Source of the DNA: Lentinula raphanica
Lineage: Eukaryota; Basidiomycota; Agaricomycetes; Agaricales; Omphalotaceae
Direction: 5' to 3'
Assembly: GCA_027919835.1 (NCBI GenBank)
Contig: JANVFP010000035.1
Coordinates: 248,001-312,000, forward strand
Length of the DNA stretch: 64,000 bases
Of this stretch, positions 22,182-32,210 are shown one piece after another. The notes under the pieces are model-generated. The model made no database searches. It had not been told where the DNA came from and saw nothing but the letters and a program-made list of their open reading frames with translations. Made by a program: the position numbers and the translations under genes. The number at the start of each line of letters is the position of its first letter. Position 1 is the stretch's first letter.

Positions 22182-22680
22182 ACATACCACGGTTCCGGAG
22201 GGTCACTGGGAGTCTGGAAGTCATGCGCCGTGATGATTCTCAATGCTGGACTGCGAATGTTACCATCAGGATGATCATGGTAGTACAGTATATAATCGTA
22301 CTTTGTATATGCTTGTGTCTTTTGAAACGAGTCTGCTTGGGATAAAATTGCCTTTGGACACGTTATGACATCATCAATTCGCTTTGTGCTCTTACCGTCA
22401 TGCATCCTCGGCCTCCTCCCCCCAAGTTGGCAACGAAACCTACTTGCAATGGCCGTTGGACAATTTCGTCGGACTGTGGACTAGTACATACTACACATGA
22501 AAGGCTGTGAAATTTGGTCAATGGGGCATGCGCTGACTTGATGGAGTTATGTCCCTCATCACCCCGTTTCACATCTTTCCTCGATATCTGTATCATCTCC
22601 TTCCGCATTCTGCAGCCTTCTTCAATCGGTGTGTATCCCCAGGCCGGGCTTAAATTCTCCGTCGCAATCGCTCTTTCATA
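22182..22680. other. Spacer before MITE, no gene
   Basis: About 500 bp without a recognisable gene. Short frames here lack homologous structure elsewhere in the window. Confidence 0.5.
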
Positions 22681-23326
22681 CAGTCATTCCCACGTCCTTT
22701 GAACAGTGAAATCTAAGTGGCCTCCGGAATGAACTACTCTTTCATTTGTTGATAAATTGAGTAGGTAGAAACTTGTATATAGCCTTACTGAAGAATCTTA
22801 GCTACTTTTTGTTGCAATCAAGGGAGGAACATGTAGCCAAATAATGTTATCAGTGAAAAAGTTTGTTATCAGCACATATTGACTCCTCTGAACAGTCGTG
22901 AGATTATCCAAATTAGGTACCGTTTGAATAGACCGGGTATTCGGGAAAATGATTCCGATACATCCCAATGGTCCTGTCTTCTAGTAAATGTTTGTTTTCT
23001 GCACGTACTAATGCCCTACTATCATTTTGAATACTGTTTGATGAACATTTTAGATGTATCCTAGCCCTACTATAACTTTTGTGATCATTTCTCACATACA
23101 TCTAGCATGAATAGGTGTACAAAATTCACAATCCAGCAGTTTTTGCATTATACAACGAACATAGCTCTAATATTGCAAAACTTGTTCTATGTAAGTATTG
23201 GATATTGTAATTTAGTTGTATCTACTGCTGATTGACCCAAGTCCGAGGTCATTTGTGTCTGTTTTGAGGTGTTCCGAGGCTACTGTTCAGAGGAGGTCGG
23301 GTGTTCAAAGGACGTGGGAATGACTG
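22681..23326. mobile_element. Mariner/pogo-type MITE with TA duplication
   Basis: Perfect 25 bp inverted ends begin CAGTCATTCCCACGTCC (22681-22705 and complement at 23302-23326). Each is flanked by TA (22679-22680 and 23327-23328). TA duplication with CAGT-type ends is the Tc1/mariner/pogo hallmark. The 646 bp interior is AT-rich and holds no transposase, so it is non-autonomous. Confidence 0.85.
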
Positions 23327-23452
23327 TACCTTCAAAAGTTACTGTTCAAACGTTCACCCACCAAAACGCCGGCTATGCTACCGTATAATCGGAAGTTCGA
23401 AACAGTTATTACCAGGCTCCAGCTGCTACATTTTACGGGGGCAATGTGGGTT

Positions 23453-23476
23453 GAGGCATATTTTCTAGTATAATAC
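23453..23476 (+). promoter_or_regulatory. Conserved promoter block of secreted family, member 4
   Basis: GAGGCATATTTTCTAGTATAAT lies about 130 bp before the ATG. The downstream CCCCCAGAGCTGGTCTCC block is present at about 23500. Confidence 0.6.
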
Positions 23477-23602
23477 TCTGATCGACAATTCTCAAAACCC
23501 CCAGAGCTGGTCTCCAAAATTCTACACTGTCCCACAAAAAAGACTCGATCAACCTTCGTCCTTCTAGTCAAAAGTACCCGCGGCCACGCCACCTTTTTCA
23601 CG

Positions 23603-24811
23603 ATGATCATTTCACGTTCAAATCTCTCGCTGCTCATCACTACCGTTGGAATCATCTCTGTCCTTGGTCTCCCTGTCCCGGACGAGAATGATCTCTCCGC
23701 TTCGCTGTCAATTAAGGCTATTGATGTTCTTCAATCCCGGGCCTCTCAAGGTGCGTTGTTCTAGTTTATAGCTGTCGAGTCTCGTTCTCATGTTTTGCTA
23801 CGAATCATCTCGAAATTTAGCAGGATTGATAAGCAAGCGAATGGATCCCAATCAACGACTTCCTCCCCTAGAGCCGAAAGTACATGAAAACTTTGGCCCA
23901 CCACCAGACCCATGGCATCTACAGTCGCTGCATTCGTCGAACACCCTGTCGGAGAATGTACAGAATCAGCAGCATCCTGCGAAGCCACCTTGTCTAGAGC
24001 CTCCAGTGGAAACAGGGCCAGACCCACAACCATGGGGTAAATCAAGGCCGACGAATGCGAGGGTTGCGGAAGAGAATCAACAGCAGCCCTCGCAAGATGT
24101 CCCACCTCAGGCTGTAGGGCCGGTAGTTTCGGGGCCAGGTATGTTTCGGTTGTTTTGATTTTGTTCATCATGACACTGAGTAAACTCTGACTATGTAGGA
24201 GGACGATTTTTCCGGCGTGTACAAGGTCATAAAAGTGAGAATATTTTTTGTCAGTCGCTCCAAACTTACCCATTCACTTGCAATGCAGGGGGAGTCTCAG
24301 TGGATGCTAAGATGAAATTCATCAAACAGATCCTCCGCGATCATAGTGAGGATTCATATCCATGTGCACTTGTGGAACATCTCCTCGCCCCACTTGAAAA
24401 AGTCAAAAATCACACAAAAAATTCAAGGAAAAGCAAGTACTCTTGCTCAATGAGTATTACATCTTGGCTCAACTCAGTTCGTAATATTCGAATTGCATCG
24501 TAATGTGTCTTTGACTCCGTATCTCTTCATTACAGTCAAAACGGACGAATTGGAGAAGCAAACCGAGTATTTTAAGACCACTCAGGAGTATATCAACTCG
24601 AGAGATGAGGCTAGACAGAAATACGACCGCTCTCTTTTCCGAGTCAAGAGAAAACGCCCACAGGCAGGAGATATGATTAAAGTCGGCCTAGCTGACGAAG
24701 ACGGGTACGAGTATTTTCAAACTTGTCGATTACCACTCTCGGATTCTGACTGCCTTAATCAGTGTTGGTTTTATCAATTCTGGAGCCTATATAGAGGTGT
24801 CAGTGTGTTGA
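23603..24811 (+). CDS. Secreted Kex2-type proprotein family, member 4, probable frameshift
   Basis: The exons are 23603-23750, 23821-24138, 24199-24234, about 24289-24480, 24536-24704 and 24763-24811. It encodes a signal peptide (MIISRSNLSLLITTVGIISV), LPVPDEND, an intact LISKR-MDPNQR processing site and the longest Pro/Gln-rich exon 2 of the family. The C-terminus VGLADEDG|VGFINSGAYIEV matches the signature well. In exon 4 the conserved LLNEYYILAQL lies one frame away from the start of the exon. The shift must occur in or near the A-run at 24415-24421, so as written the protein would be cut short. A sequencing error in this homopolymer or a real mutation are both possible. Otherwise the gene looks healthy. 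Confidence 0.75.
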
Positions 24812-25726
24812 TCGAAGATTCCCAATGCCATTGTCGTACTCCGTATTTTCAATACTCCTTGAGCGGCAGCCAAGAGTCTTGTACTATATAAGTGGAGTAC
24901 AATTCACTTCTTTCTTCCTCATCCTAGTCCTCTCCAGTGTCTCGTTTGGTGTCGATCGACTGGTTATGTCGTGCTTCAACGCAGTTTCTGTCATCTGTGG
25001 TGACCATCCGAATCGTGGATTTCCTCACGTACTCAAAGCTTGCATAAGTAGCTATAAGTACTTTGCTTGGAACACCACCGTCAGACGTGAATATGTGAAG
25101 GGTGACGCCCTCGACTCTTTCAGTTCAATGTTTCGCATCTTTTCGGCCCATTCATATCAGTCAAAAACCCTCTCTAACTCTCTCGCCACTAACGTTTTCT
25201 TCACAAATGATTCCTTCAGAATTTGAATCACCTTGCTTGCAATGGTTCGAGTCGTTCCATCAAAACAAGCACCCGTTCAAAATCCCCCTTTTTCATTGAC
25301 CAGTCTCATCATTCCATGTTTAGGTCCTCTCCTTCCTCCCTCTTCCTCTTTCTGCCTCATTTCCTGCGGCTTTTGAGCCTTTCTCCTTTGTTGGCTCCTT
25401 AACCTCTTCCCGCTTGAGATTGGTTCTTCGCTTGAAACACTTTCTTTGCTTGGAACACGGTCGCTTGAGAATGTCCACATGCAGAAGCAAGCAAGGTGTT
25501 GGACCCCACCAGGGTACGTTGATTGCAATTGCTTGCACCTGCTTCGTACTGATTGAACGCTGACAGCACTCTCAGTTGATCATATGTATGTGTATCAATC
25601 CTGTGCAAACTTTATGCAAACCGGCTTACAACTTCAAACAGCCTCAAGATTGTATTCGATCCATCTGCGCTGAATATCATATCAAAAGTTGGACCATATG
25701 CTGCGATCAGGTCATCTAAAGCCAAG
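24812..25726. other. Spacer with degenerate repeat, left flank of the large transposon
   Basis: A worn copy of the dispersed repeat is visible at about 25160-25210 (CTCTCTCGCCACTAACG) and 25490-25520 (ACCAGGGTACGTTGAT). No gene was recognised. The left target-duplication copy GCCAAG occupies 25721-25726. Confidence 0.5.
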
Positions 25727-25782
25727 TATGCTGTCGAAAATGTACCAAAATTAGTTGCGATGAATATATATAACTTTGCGCA
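25727..25782 (+). repeat. Left terminal inverted repeat of the 8.2 kb element
   Basis: The first 27 bp are identical to the complement of the right end. After a 4-5 nt variable patch with one indel, GCGATGAATATATATAA is again identical, and the repeat ends in TTTGCGCA. Confidence 0.92.
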
Positions 25783-25803
25783 CCGATAAGAATTGTGAGC
25801 GCA

Positions 25804-25848
25804 AGCGCTACAATTTCCGCGCGCAATTTGAGGTCACGCGCAAGCGCT
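25804..25848. repeat. Left subterminal AGCGCT motifs
   Basis: Palindromic AGCGCT occurs at 25804-25809 and 25843-25848, each preceded by GCGCA. Three more sit just inside the right end. They are possible transposase-binding sites. Confidence 0.45.
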
Positions 25849-26226
25849 AACGAAAAGTCACATGGGCGCTTTTTACTTTTCATCTTCTTTACCACCATCG
25901 TTCGGCTCTTCATCGGTTAACGCGTTTGTCTTCCTCGTCGGTCGTCGTGGTCCTCGTTGTGGTCATTGCTGTTACTAGCTGTTGTGGCTGTTGCAGTTCT
26001 CAGTGGTTATTGCAGTCATTGTAGTTGCTGTAGTTGTTACACTTGGTTCGTCTTTTTTTCTATCTCAGAGGCCATCTCACTCATTGTTTCACTTGTTATG
26101 TGCTGGTCCTTTCACTCAACAGTCATTCCTTTACAGCCAATTTCCCTTCCAGTCCTTACAGCCTGTCATTATTTGACTGCTTGTCAAGCACCATCACTCG
26201 TTCTCAGTAACCTCGTTGCCTCTCTT

Positions 26227-28006
26227 ATGTCTCGCACTGCAGGCAAGAAAAAGGATCTTGATCCAGGTTAGTAAGCTTCTACTCAGCTAGAATGGATTGC
26301 GAATGATGTGTCTTCTATAGTCCTGTTGTTTCTACAAGATAATCAAAATCATAAGGCCATAGCTTTGCTGTCTTCGAGTGACCATTACGACTCAGACATC
26401 GCTGCTAGCTTGTTGAGTGTAATTCAAAATCAGATCACCAATATCTCTGATGTAAGTACCTATGAGATGTAGCTCAAATCCTATACTGACCTGTATAGTG
26501 GGACACCTTCTATAGACGAGCCACTCGAGTTCATACGAGCGACGATAATGTTCGCAAGTGTGTTGAACATCTTCGTGTTTTTATGAAGCGTGTCAAGGCA
26601 CGAGAGACACGAGATCCAGATGCTAGTTCACATGCATCACATCGTTCAAGGCGAAAATTGGTATGTTTACGATGATTGTGATACAAGATTATAACATGAC
26701 TCCCCCTACCCAGGTATCTGTCCTTAGAATTCGGGCGACACTCTACTCTGTGCAGGATGTTCTAGATGGGAAGTCTGGGACTCCTGTGTTCGAGATCGTC
26801 TGGAGAGAGCGTACATCCAAGAATCGGGATATCAAGTCTCGCTACTATATGACAGAAAATCGCCAAGCTGGCGATGACAATAAGTTTTCAAAACTTGTCG
26901 ATCTAAACGACTACGATATGTTATATCTCAAATACGATGTATCATATATAGTTCTCTCAGGTACTCTCCAAGGTATGTTTCAGTGTCGCTCTTTGCTATA
27001 TATTCATGATAACATTGTTACAGCCTACATCGTGGAGGGCATTGTCATACGTGGTGTAGGCATGGATTGTTGTTATACCCCAGCTCTTCAAAAGTTCCTT
27101 CGCGAGGCTGTTGACCTTGCTGTACAGCATCGGCGCAATGTTTGTGTGAGTACTGTCGCAACTTCGACCAATGTTGAATCGCAAAGCTGACCTATATGTA
27201 GCCCACCCATGTTGGTACGATGAATCAGGCTGGGTTCAATATGGGTGCTCGGGATTGTCGTGTCTTCGGCTGTGCAAAGTCATTCACGAGCAAGAAGTTG
27301 ACATCAGAGGCAATGGCCAACCATGACGACGATATTATCGGTGCTGTCTCCTTATTTTGGTCAATGGCTAATGCACTTCTTCCGAGTGATGTTACCCAAG
27401 TCATTCATGACTATATGGATTCTGAGGAATTACCCTCTTTACAGACTCGGAATGTTGCCCCAGGTAATTCTCTTTGATCATCGTTGTCTTGTTCGACTGA
27501 CACTGCTAAACAGAGTCTGGATTCACTATACATATTGATAATCAAGACTTCTTCTTTCCATATGCTGAGCGATCACCTCCCGAAGTTTATATCAATAAGG
27601 GTTATGCTGCGTGAGTAGTATTTTGTATAATATGTCATCATATTCTTACATTTTTCGAAGACCAACACATACCGATGCAACATACTGTAAATATGCAGTT
27701 GCATATATACCCGAACGAACTGTCGATATGTCTCATCCTGCACGATCGGGAGAACGACCCCTTGGGTACAATATTGGGGGTAACTATGTAGATGTGGGTC
27801 TTGGGACAGTGGTCGAGTCTGCACCAGGTACACTGATCCTGTTTCAACCTGGACAACGACATGGGACAACAATTCCTTATGGTGCATGTAACTATGGTTA
27901 TGCATTGACATTTTCAAGTAGGATGATAGATGGGTATCGCAAGCTAGAAGCTGCAGACAAGGCTCAGTATTTCATAGAATCAGTAGAATTAAAGCATGCC
28001 GATTAA
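26227..28006 (+). CDS. Putative TET/JBP-like 2OG-Fe(II) dioxygenase, transposon passenger
   Basis: About eight exons run from ATG at 26227 (MSRTAGKKKDLDP) to the stop at 28006. The middle reads LRIRATLYSVQDVLDGKSGT..FEIVWRER and CCYTPALQKFLREAVDLAV. The C-terminal part shows a double-stranded-beta-helix-like pattern: FTIHIDNQDFFFP (His at 27531 and Asp at 27537 as H-x-D), then YNIGGNYVDVGLGTVVESAP, GTLILFQPGQRHGTT (second His at 27860) and ALTFSSRM (Arg at 27920). This spacing fits an Fe(II)/2-oxoglutarate dioxygenase and recalls the fungal TET/JBP group that oxidises 5-methylcytosine in DNA. The position of the 2OG-binding Arg is uncertain, because the canonical site about 10 residues after the distal His holds Asn here. 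A cupin of other function is the main alternative. The join near 27600 is the least certain. It lies wholly within the TIR-bounded element. Confidence 0.5.
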
Positions 28007-28090
28007 TCAAACAATATTTGTTGTTATAACTAGATATGCCATTCTTGAGCCTTGATATTGACATTGTGACCTAGTCTAAGAAAACACTGA

Positions 28091-28175
28091 TAGTCAAGTG
28101 GTTAAAGGCGCCGACTCTGGAGTAAGGTCAAGGCCTTCCTTTAACTTCCTTGAGTGTTCAAGTCCCGCCTATGGC
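28091..28175 (+). ncRNA. tRNA-like / Pol III promoter sequence (A and B boxes)
   Basis: TAGTCAAGTGG (28091-28101) fits the A-box consensus exactly and GTTCAAGTC (28156-28164) fits the B-box exactly. A T5 run lies downstream near 28226. D-arm pairing is plausible, but acceptor and T stems pair poorly, and an intron would be needed to form an anticodon arm. It is better viewed as a decayed tRNA, a SINE-type head or a small Pol III RNA than as a working tRNA. Confidence 0.4.
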
Positions 28176-28301
28176 AAATTTAAAAAATTAAGGTAGGTAT
28201 TCTTCGAAGATAAAGTATTAAGGCTGTTTTTGTTTTATTCAGTTGCTTTTAATCATTGATTTTTTTTTAAGAAAAAGAAACATAAAACGATGTATGTTTC
28301 A

Positions 28302-29413
28302 TTAACCAGACAGTACAGAGCCCTCTTTTTCATGAGCATTAGGAAATTCCTGCTTGAGCCAGGCTGATACACGTTCACCAGCTTTTGTGCATACAAACTC
28401 TTCAATACGATTAGTGACCTGCTCAGCACGACTAGCAAGTGCTTCGCGACACTCGGCTCGCATGGCGAGCCAACTTGGGCTCAAACTATCGAGAACTTCT
28501 TTAAGCTTTTCAGCAGCAAGACTGACTGGTCCCTGGATCTGTGCGATAGCTGGTCCAACTTCTTTCCAGCCTTTTCGGAGAGCTTTCTCGCATTGCTCTC
28601 GCTGGGGGCATGACATCCATTCCTTGTCATCCTTCATATCTGGTGGATCCCGAGCAAGGTTGTGCAAAAATCATGTAAGATTACTGCGACCCTCAGCAAG
28701 ATATACTGCCATCTGGGTCAGGAGTCGGTTCACTATGTTAATAAATAAGGGAACAGCTAAACATATATCAAGTATGCGACTTACTTTCTTCATCATTCAC
28801 ACCTCCCAGCCCTAACGAGGATCGCAACACTTCTTCTGCTCCATCAAAGCCCCAGTTAGGTACTCCGAAACGGTAAGCATAGTACAGTTTTGTCGCTCGG
28901 TTGAATGTGTGTCGGTAGGTCAATCGCATGATGACAAATTTGAGTGCATCGGGCATGTGCCAAACTAAAGCGAGTTCACCCAGTGCAAGTAACTCGGCAG
29001 TCGGACGACGAGATGTTTCTTTCCATTCACTTTGAAAGGATAATGACACTGTATTCAGCAGGCTGTAACTCACGATAGACAGCGAAAGCCTTACATTTGG
29101 AATAAAAATCCACAGAAAGCATCGAGAGCGAGACTCTCGACTGGAACAATAATCGGATTTTCCAAACTTTGGCCTTCGCCATTTTTATTGGGAAGCTGCA
29201 GAGTTGCATGAAAGATGTCGCTAGCTTGCTTCAGATATCCTGCATAAAGCCCATAGATTTTTGGAGAATCCAAAGCCTATAAAAGATTGCTGCAATCAGA
29301 AAGGCCACAGATAGATAATTCAGAGCAATGACCTTTAGATATATGTTCGCATCAGGGAAGTTAAATTTCTCATGAGGAACATAGACATAAGCACCATCGT
29401 TCAAGGAGCTCAT
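28302..29413 (-). CDS. BTB/POZ-like protein, transposon passenger
   Basis: ATG at 29411-29413 (MSSLNDGAYVYVPHE), stop at 28302. Four or more exons are joined by short introns. The N-terminal part reads KFNFPDANIYLK-ALDSPKIYGLYAGYL, then KQASDIFHATLQLP and NPIIVPVESLALDAFCGFLF. This is the layout of basidiomycete BTB-like proteins, in which a core fold is followed by the helical segment ELLALGELALVWHMPDALKF. The C-terminus is charged and helical (KAGERVSAWLKQEFPN). BTB domains mediate protein-protein contacts, for example as Cul3 adaptors; the partner is unknown here. The gene lies antisense between the dioxygenase-like gene and the transposase, with 60 bp between its start codon and that of the transposase. 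Confidence 0.6.
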
Positions 29414-29473
29414 GATGGTCACAGAGAAAGTCAAAAAAATACACAGCCACATCATTGCTTCTTATCTTATCCC

Positions 29474-31479
29474 ATGTCGCAGCTCCCACATCTTCCACCA
29501 AATCAATATACTGATAATGGGCGATGGACAGACAATATTCATGAAGCTTTCGACCATATCCAGTCTATCTGTGAACATGCTAATAACATTCTTACACAGG
29601 AGGCTGACCCTAATCGCCTTCAGATACACTTTGAGCGTGTCATCGGTGACATAGTACCTATTCTGGTTGTACTTGAATCTTGCTGCGAGATTGAAGGTTT
29701 GCCATTGGACTGGGTACTTGAATGTACCCAGTACATTGCAACCTTATCTGATCGTTTAGCTAATGCTCAGCATTCTGCACGATCAAGGTATGTTATATAA
29801 TATATACCTTTCTGCAATAGGGTACTCAATAGATTGATAGTGATGATCGGGATATCATTCATTTCAAACCAGTTACCGAAGTCCATACTGGCAAACCAGG
29901 ACGGCCGCAGAAGAAAATCGATGTAGAGTTTCTTCATGAGGCGATGTCAGCTAAACGGCGTTTGTCACTCAGAGACCTTGCTGCACATCTTGGTGTTAGT
30001 GTTCAGACAATTAGGCGGCGCTTAAACGAGGCTGGAGTATTCTACAAGTTCTCAGGTATCACCAATCAGGATCTCGATACCTTGGTACGGGGCTACCGCA
30101 AGTTGAAGCCTAATGCGGGTTTACGCTATGTTGTTGGTTTTCTCCGGAGCCGTAGTCTTCGTGTACAGGGTTCCCGCATAGCAAGTTCAATGCGGCGGGT
30201 TGACTGCCTTGGAAATCTGCTGCACCATAAGCCAAAAATCAAGCGTCGCCGGTATCAGGTGAAACGGCCAAACTATCTGTGGCATATCGATGGCCATCAC
30301 AAGCTTATTCTCTGGGGAATTGTGATTCATGGTATCGTGGATGGTTATTGTCGTACTGTAAATTTTCTAAATCTTTGGTATTGCTCGTATTGATTATTAT
30401 ATCAGATTACAGGTCTCCAAGCCAGTACCAACAACCGTGCTTCAACTGTACTTGAAGTATTCCTTGCAGCAGTTGAAGAGTTTGGTCATCCTTCACGTGT
30501 GCGGGGCGATCGTGGACGCGAGAATAAGACTGTTGCTATCTATATGATTTTGAAAAAAGGTCTCAATCGTGGCTCATTTATCTGGGGATCGTATGTCTGT
30601 TCAGATCTGTTTAAGATAAACTATTTTTGACTTTTACTAGCTCAACACATAATACCCGTATTGAACGGCTGTGGGTTGAGGTGGGATCTCAGTTTGCCCG
30701 TCGCTGGCGTGCTTTCTTCTACCGCCTGGAGCATATTCACTGTCTCAAACGGGCTAATCTTCACCATTTATGGCTTCTTCACTACCTGTTCTTGGATCTC
30801 ATCAACGATGACTGCAAAACATTCCAAAGTGAGTGGAATCTGCATCCGATTTCTGGACAAGAAGGCAAAAATGAAAGTCCTCATGTATGTATATTTGTCA
30901 CTTGTCATTATTATCTGCATTCAAGATTTATAGGATAAAAGATGGCTTGGCATGATCCGTAATGGAGTCTATATGGATGCCGATGACTGTGAAGGCCTCG
31001 ATGTTGCTGCCATAGAAGCATTCTATGGTACCGCAGGCAATCCACAAATCCGTTCCAATGGTCAGACAGGTGCAGGGCAGTTGGATGATGAAGATGTATC
31101 CCTTCCACCTTCCCCCAGCAGCAGCGATAACTCAGATTCAGAAGACGATCTTGGACTTGGTCCTATTGCAATGGATCAATTCTTGCCCAAAGCTGTCAAA
31201 ACACCACGCCATGATTGCCCATTCACAGATGATGAATATGCAGTATTCACCGAAGCTATACAGGTCGCTGGTGAGCAAAAGATCCTTCCACATGGATATG
31301 GAGTCCGACCCGAGGAATGGGACAACGATTACTACCCAAGTATCGAAGTTATTTGTTCAGGGCGGAAAGGAGGAAAGGAGATATCAGTTCAGCTACCATG
31401 TTTTGTATGGCAGCCCCGGGCAGAGTTATGGGCACTTGGGTTGAGTATTATGGATCGTATACTTGAAAACCAAAATTAA
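29474..31479 (+). CDS. Integrase-core DDE transposase of the 8.2 kb element
   Basis: ATG at 29474 (MSQLPHLPPNQ), stop at 31479, with five to six exons. An N-terminal helical region is followed by a helix-turn-helix (RLSLRDLAAHLGVSVQTIRRRL). The catalytic core has Asp in LWHIDGHHK (30289), Asp in VRGDRGREN (30508) and Glu in NTRIERLWVEV (30663), a complete D-D-E triad on an RNase-H fold. The segments IVIHGIVDGYCRT, ASTNNRASTVLEVF and HLWLLHYLFLDLINDD are hallmarks of a broad fungal and animal integrase-core family. An acidic linker and a conserved C-terminal block (CPFTDDEYAVFTEAI, LPHGYGV) follow. All exons join in frame, so the gene appears intact and probably catalyses mobility of the surrounding element. 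Confidence 0.85.
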
Positions 31480-31556
31480 TGTATTTCAGTTACATAAGGC
31501 AAACATGGAGAGTAAATGAGTGACAGGTGAACATGAAAGAAAAGTAAATAAAAATT

Positions 31557-32205
31557 GAGCAAAGATGAACAAGGAGAACGAGCACTCGGGCGAAGATGAA
31601 CGAGCACTCAGGCGAAGATGAACGAGCACTCGGGCGAAAATGAACAAGCACTCGGGCGAAAATGAACGAACACTCCGGCGAAAATGAACGAGCACTCGGG
31701 CGAAGATGGAAGATGAATGAGCAAGCACTCGGGCGAAAATGAACGAGCACTCGGGCGAAAATGAACGAGCACTCAGGCGAAGATGGAAGATGAATGAGCA
31801 CTTGGGTGGAAGATGAACGGGCACTCGGGCAAAGATGAACAAGCACTTGGGCGAAGATGACCAAGTACTCAGGCGAAGATGAACGAGCACTCAGGCGAAG
31901 ATGAATGGGCACTCGGGCGAAGATGAATGGGCACTCGGGCGAAGATGAACCAGCACTTGGGCGAGGATGAACAAGTTCTCAGGTGAAGATGGAAGATGAA
32001 CGAGCACTCAGGTGAAGATGGAAAATGAATGAGCACTTGGGTGAAGATGACCAAGTACTCGGGCGAAGATGAACGAGCCCTTGGGTGAAGATGAACAAAG
32101 GGCGAAGGTAAACGAGAGGCAAAGGTAAATGAGGGGCGAAGGTAAACGAGAGACGAAGGTAAATGAGGGGCAAGGGTCAAGGGACAAAGGTAAACGAGCA
32201 CTTGA
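31557..32205. repeat. 22 bp minisatellite inside the transposon
   Basis: There are roughly 20 or more tandem copies of a 22 bp unit with core GCACTCGGGCGAAGATGAA, plus occasional insertions such as GGAAGAT. It decays at the right end into GGCGAAGGTAAACGAG variants. It lies between the convergent 3' ends of the transposase and the Cys-rich gene. Because 22 is not a multiple of three and the unit has no minus-strand stop, several minus frames stay open; these are not real genes. Confidence 0.92.
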
Positions 32206-32210
32206 GACCA

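Noticed and set aside
25957..26271. Plus-strand ORF with hydrophobic N-terminus (MWSLLLLAVVAVAV)
   Set aside because: Overlaps the promoter and first exon of the dioxygenase-like gene in another frame; GTT/GTC-repeat DNA explains the hydrophobicity.
28091..28175. Functional nuclear tRNA gene
   Set aside because: Boxes A and B match, but acceptor and T stems mispair and no clean anticodon arm forms; kept only as tRNA-like.
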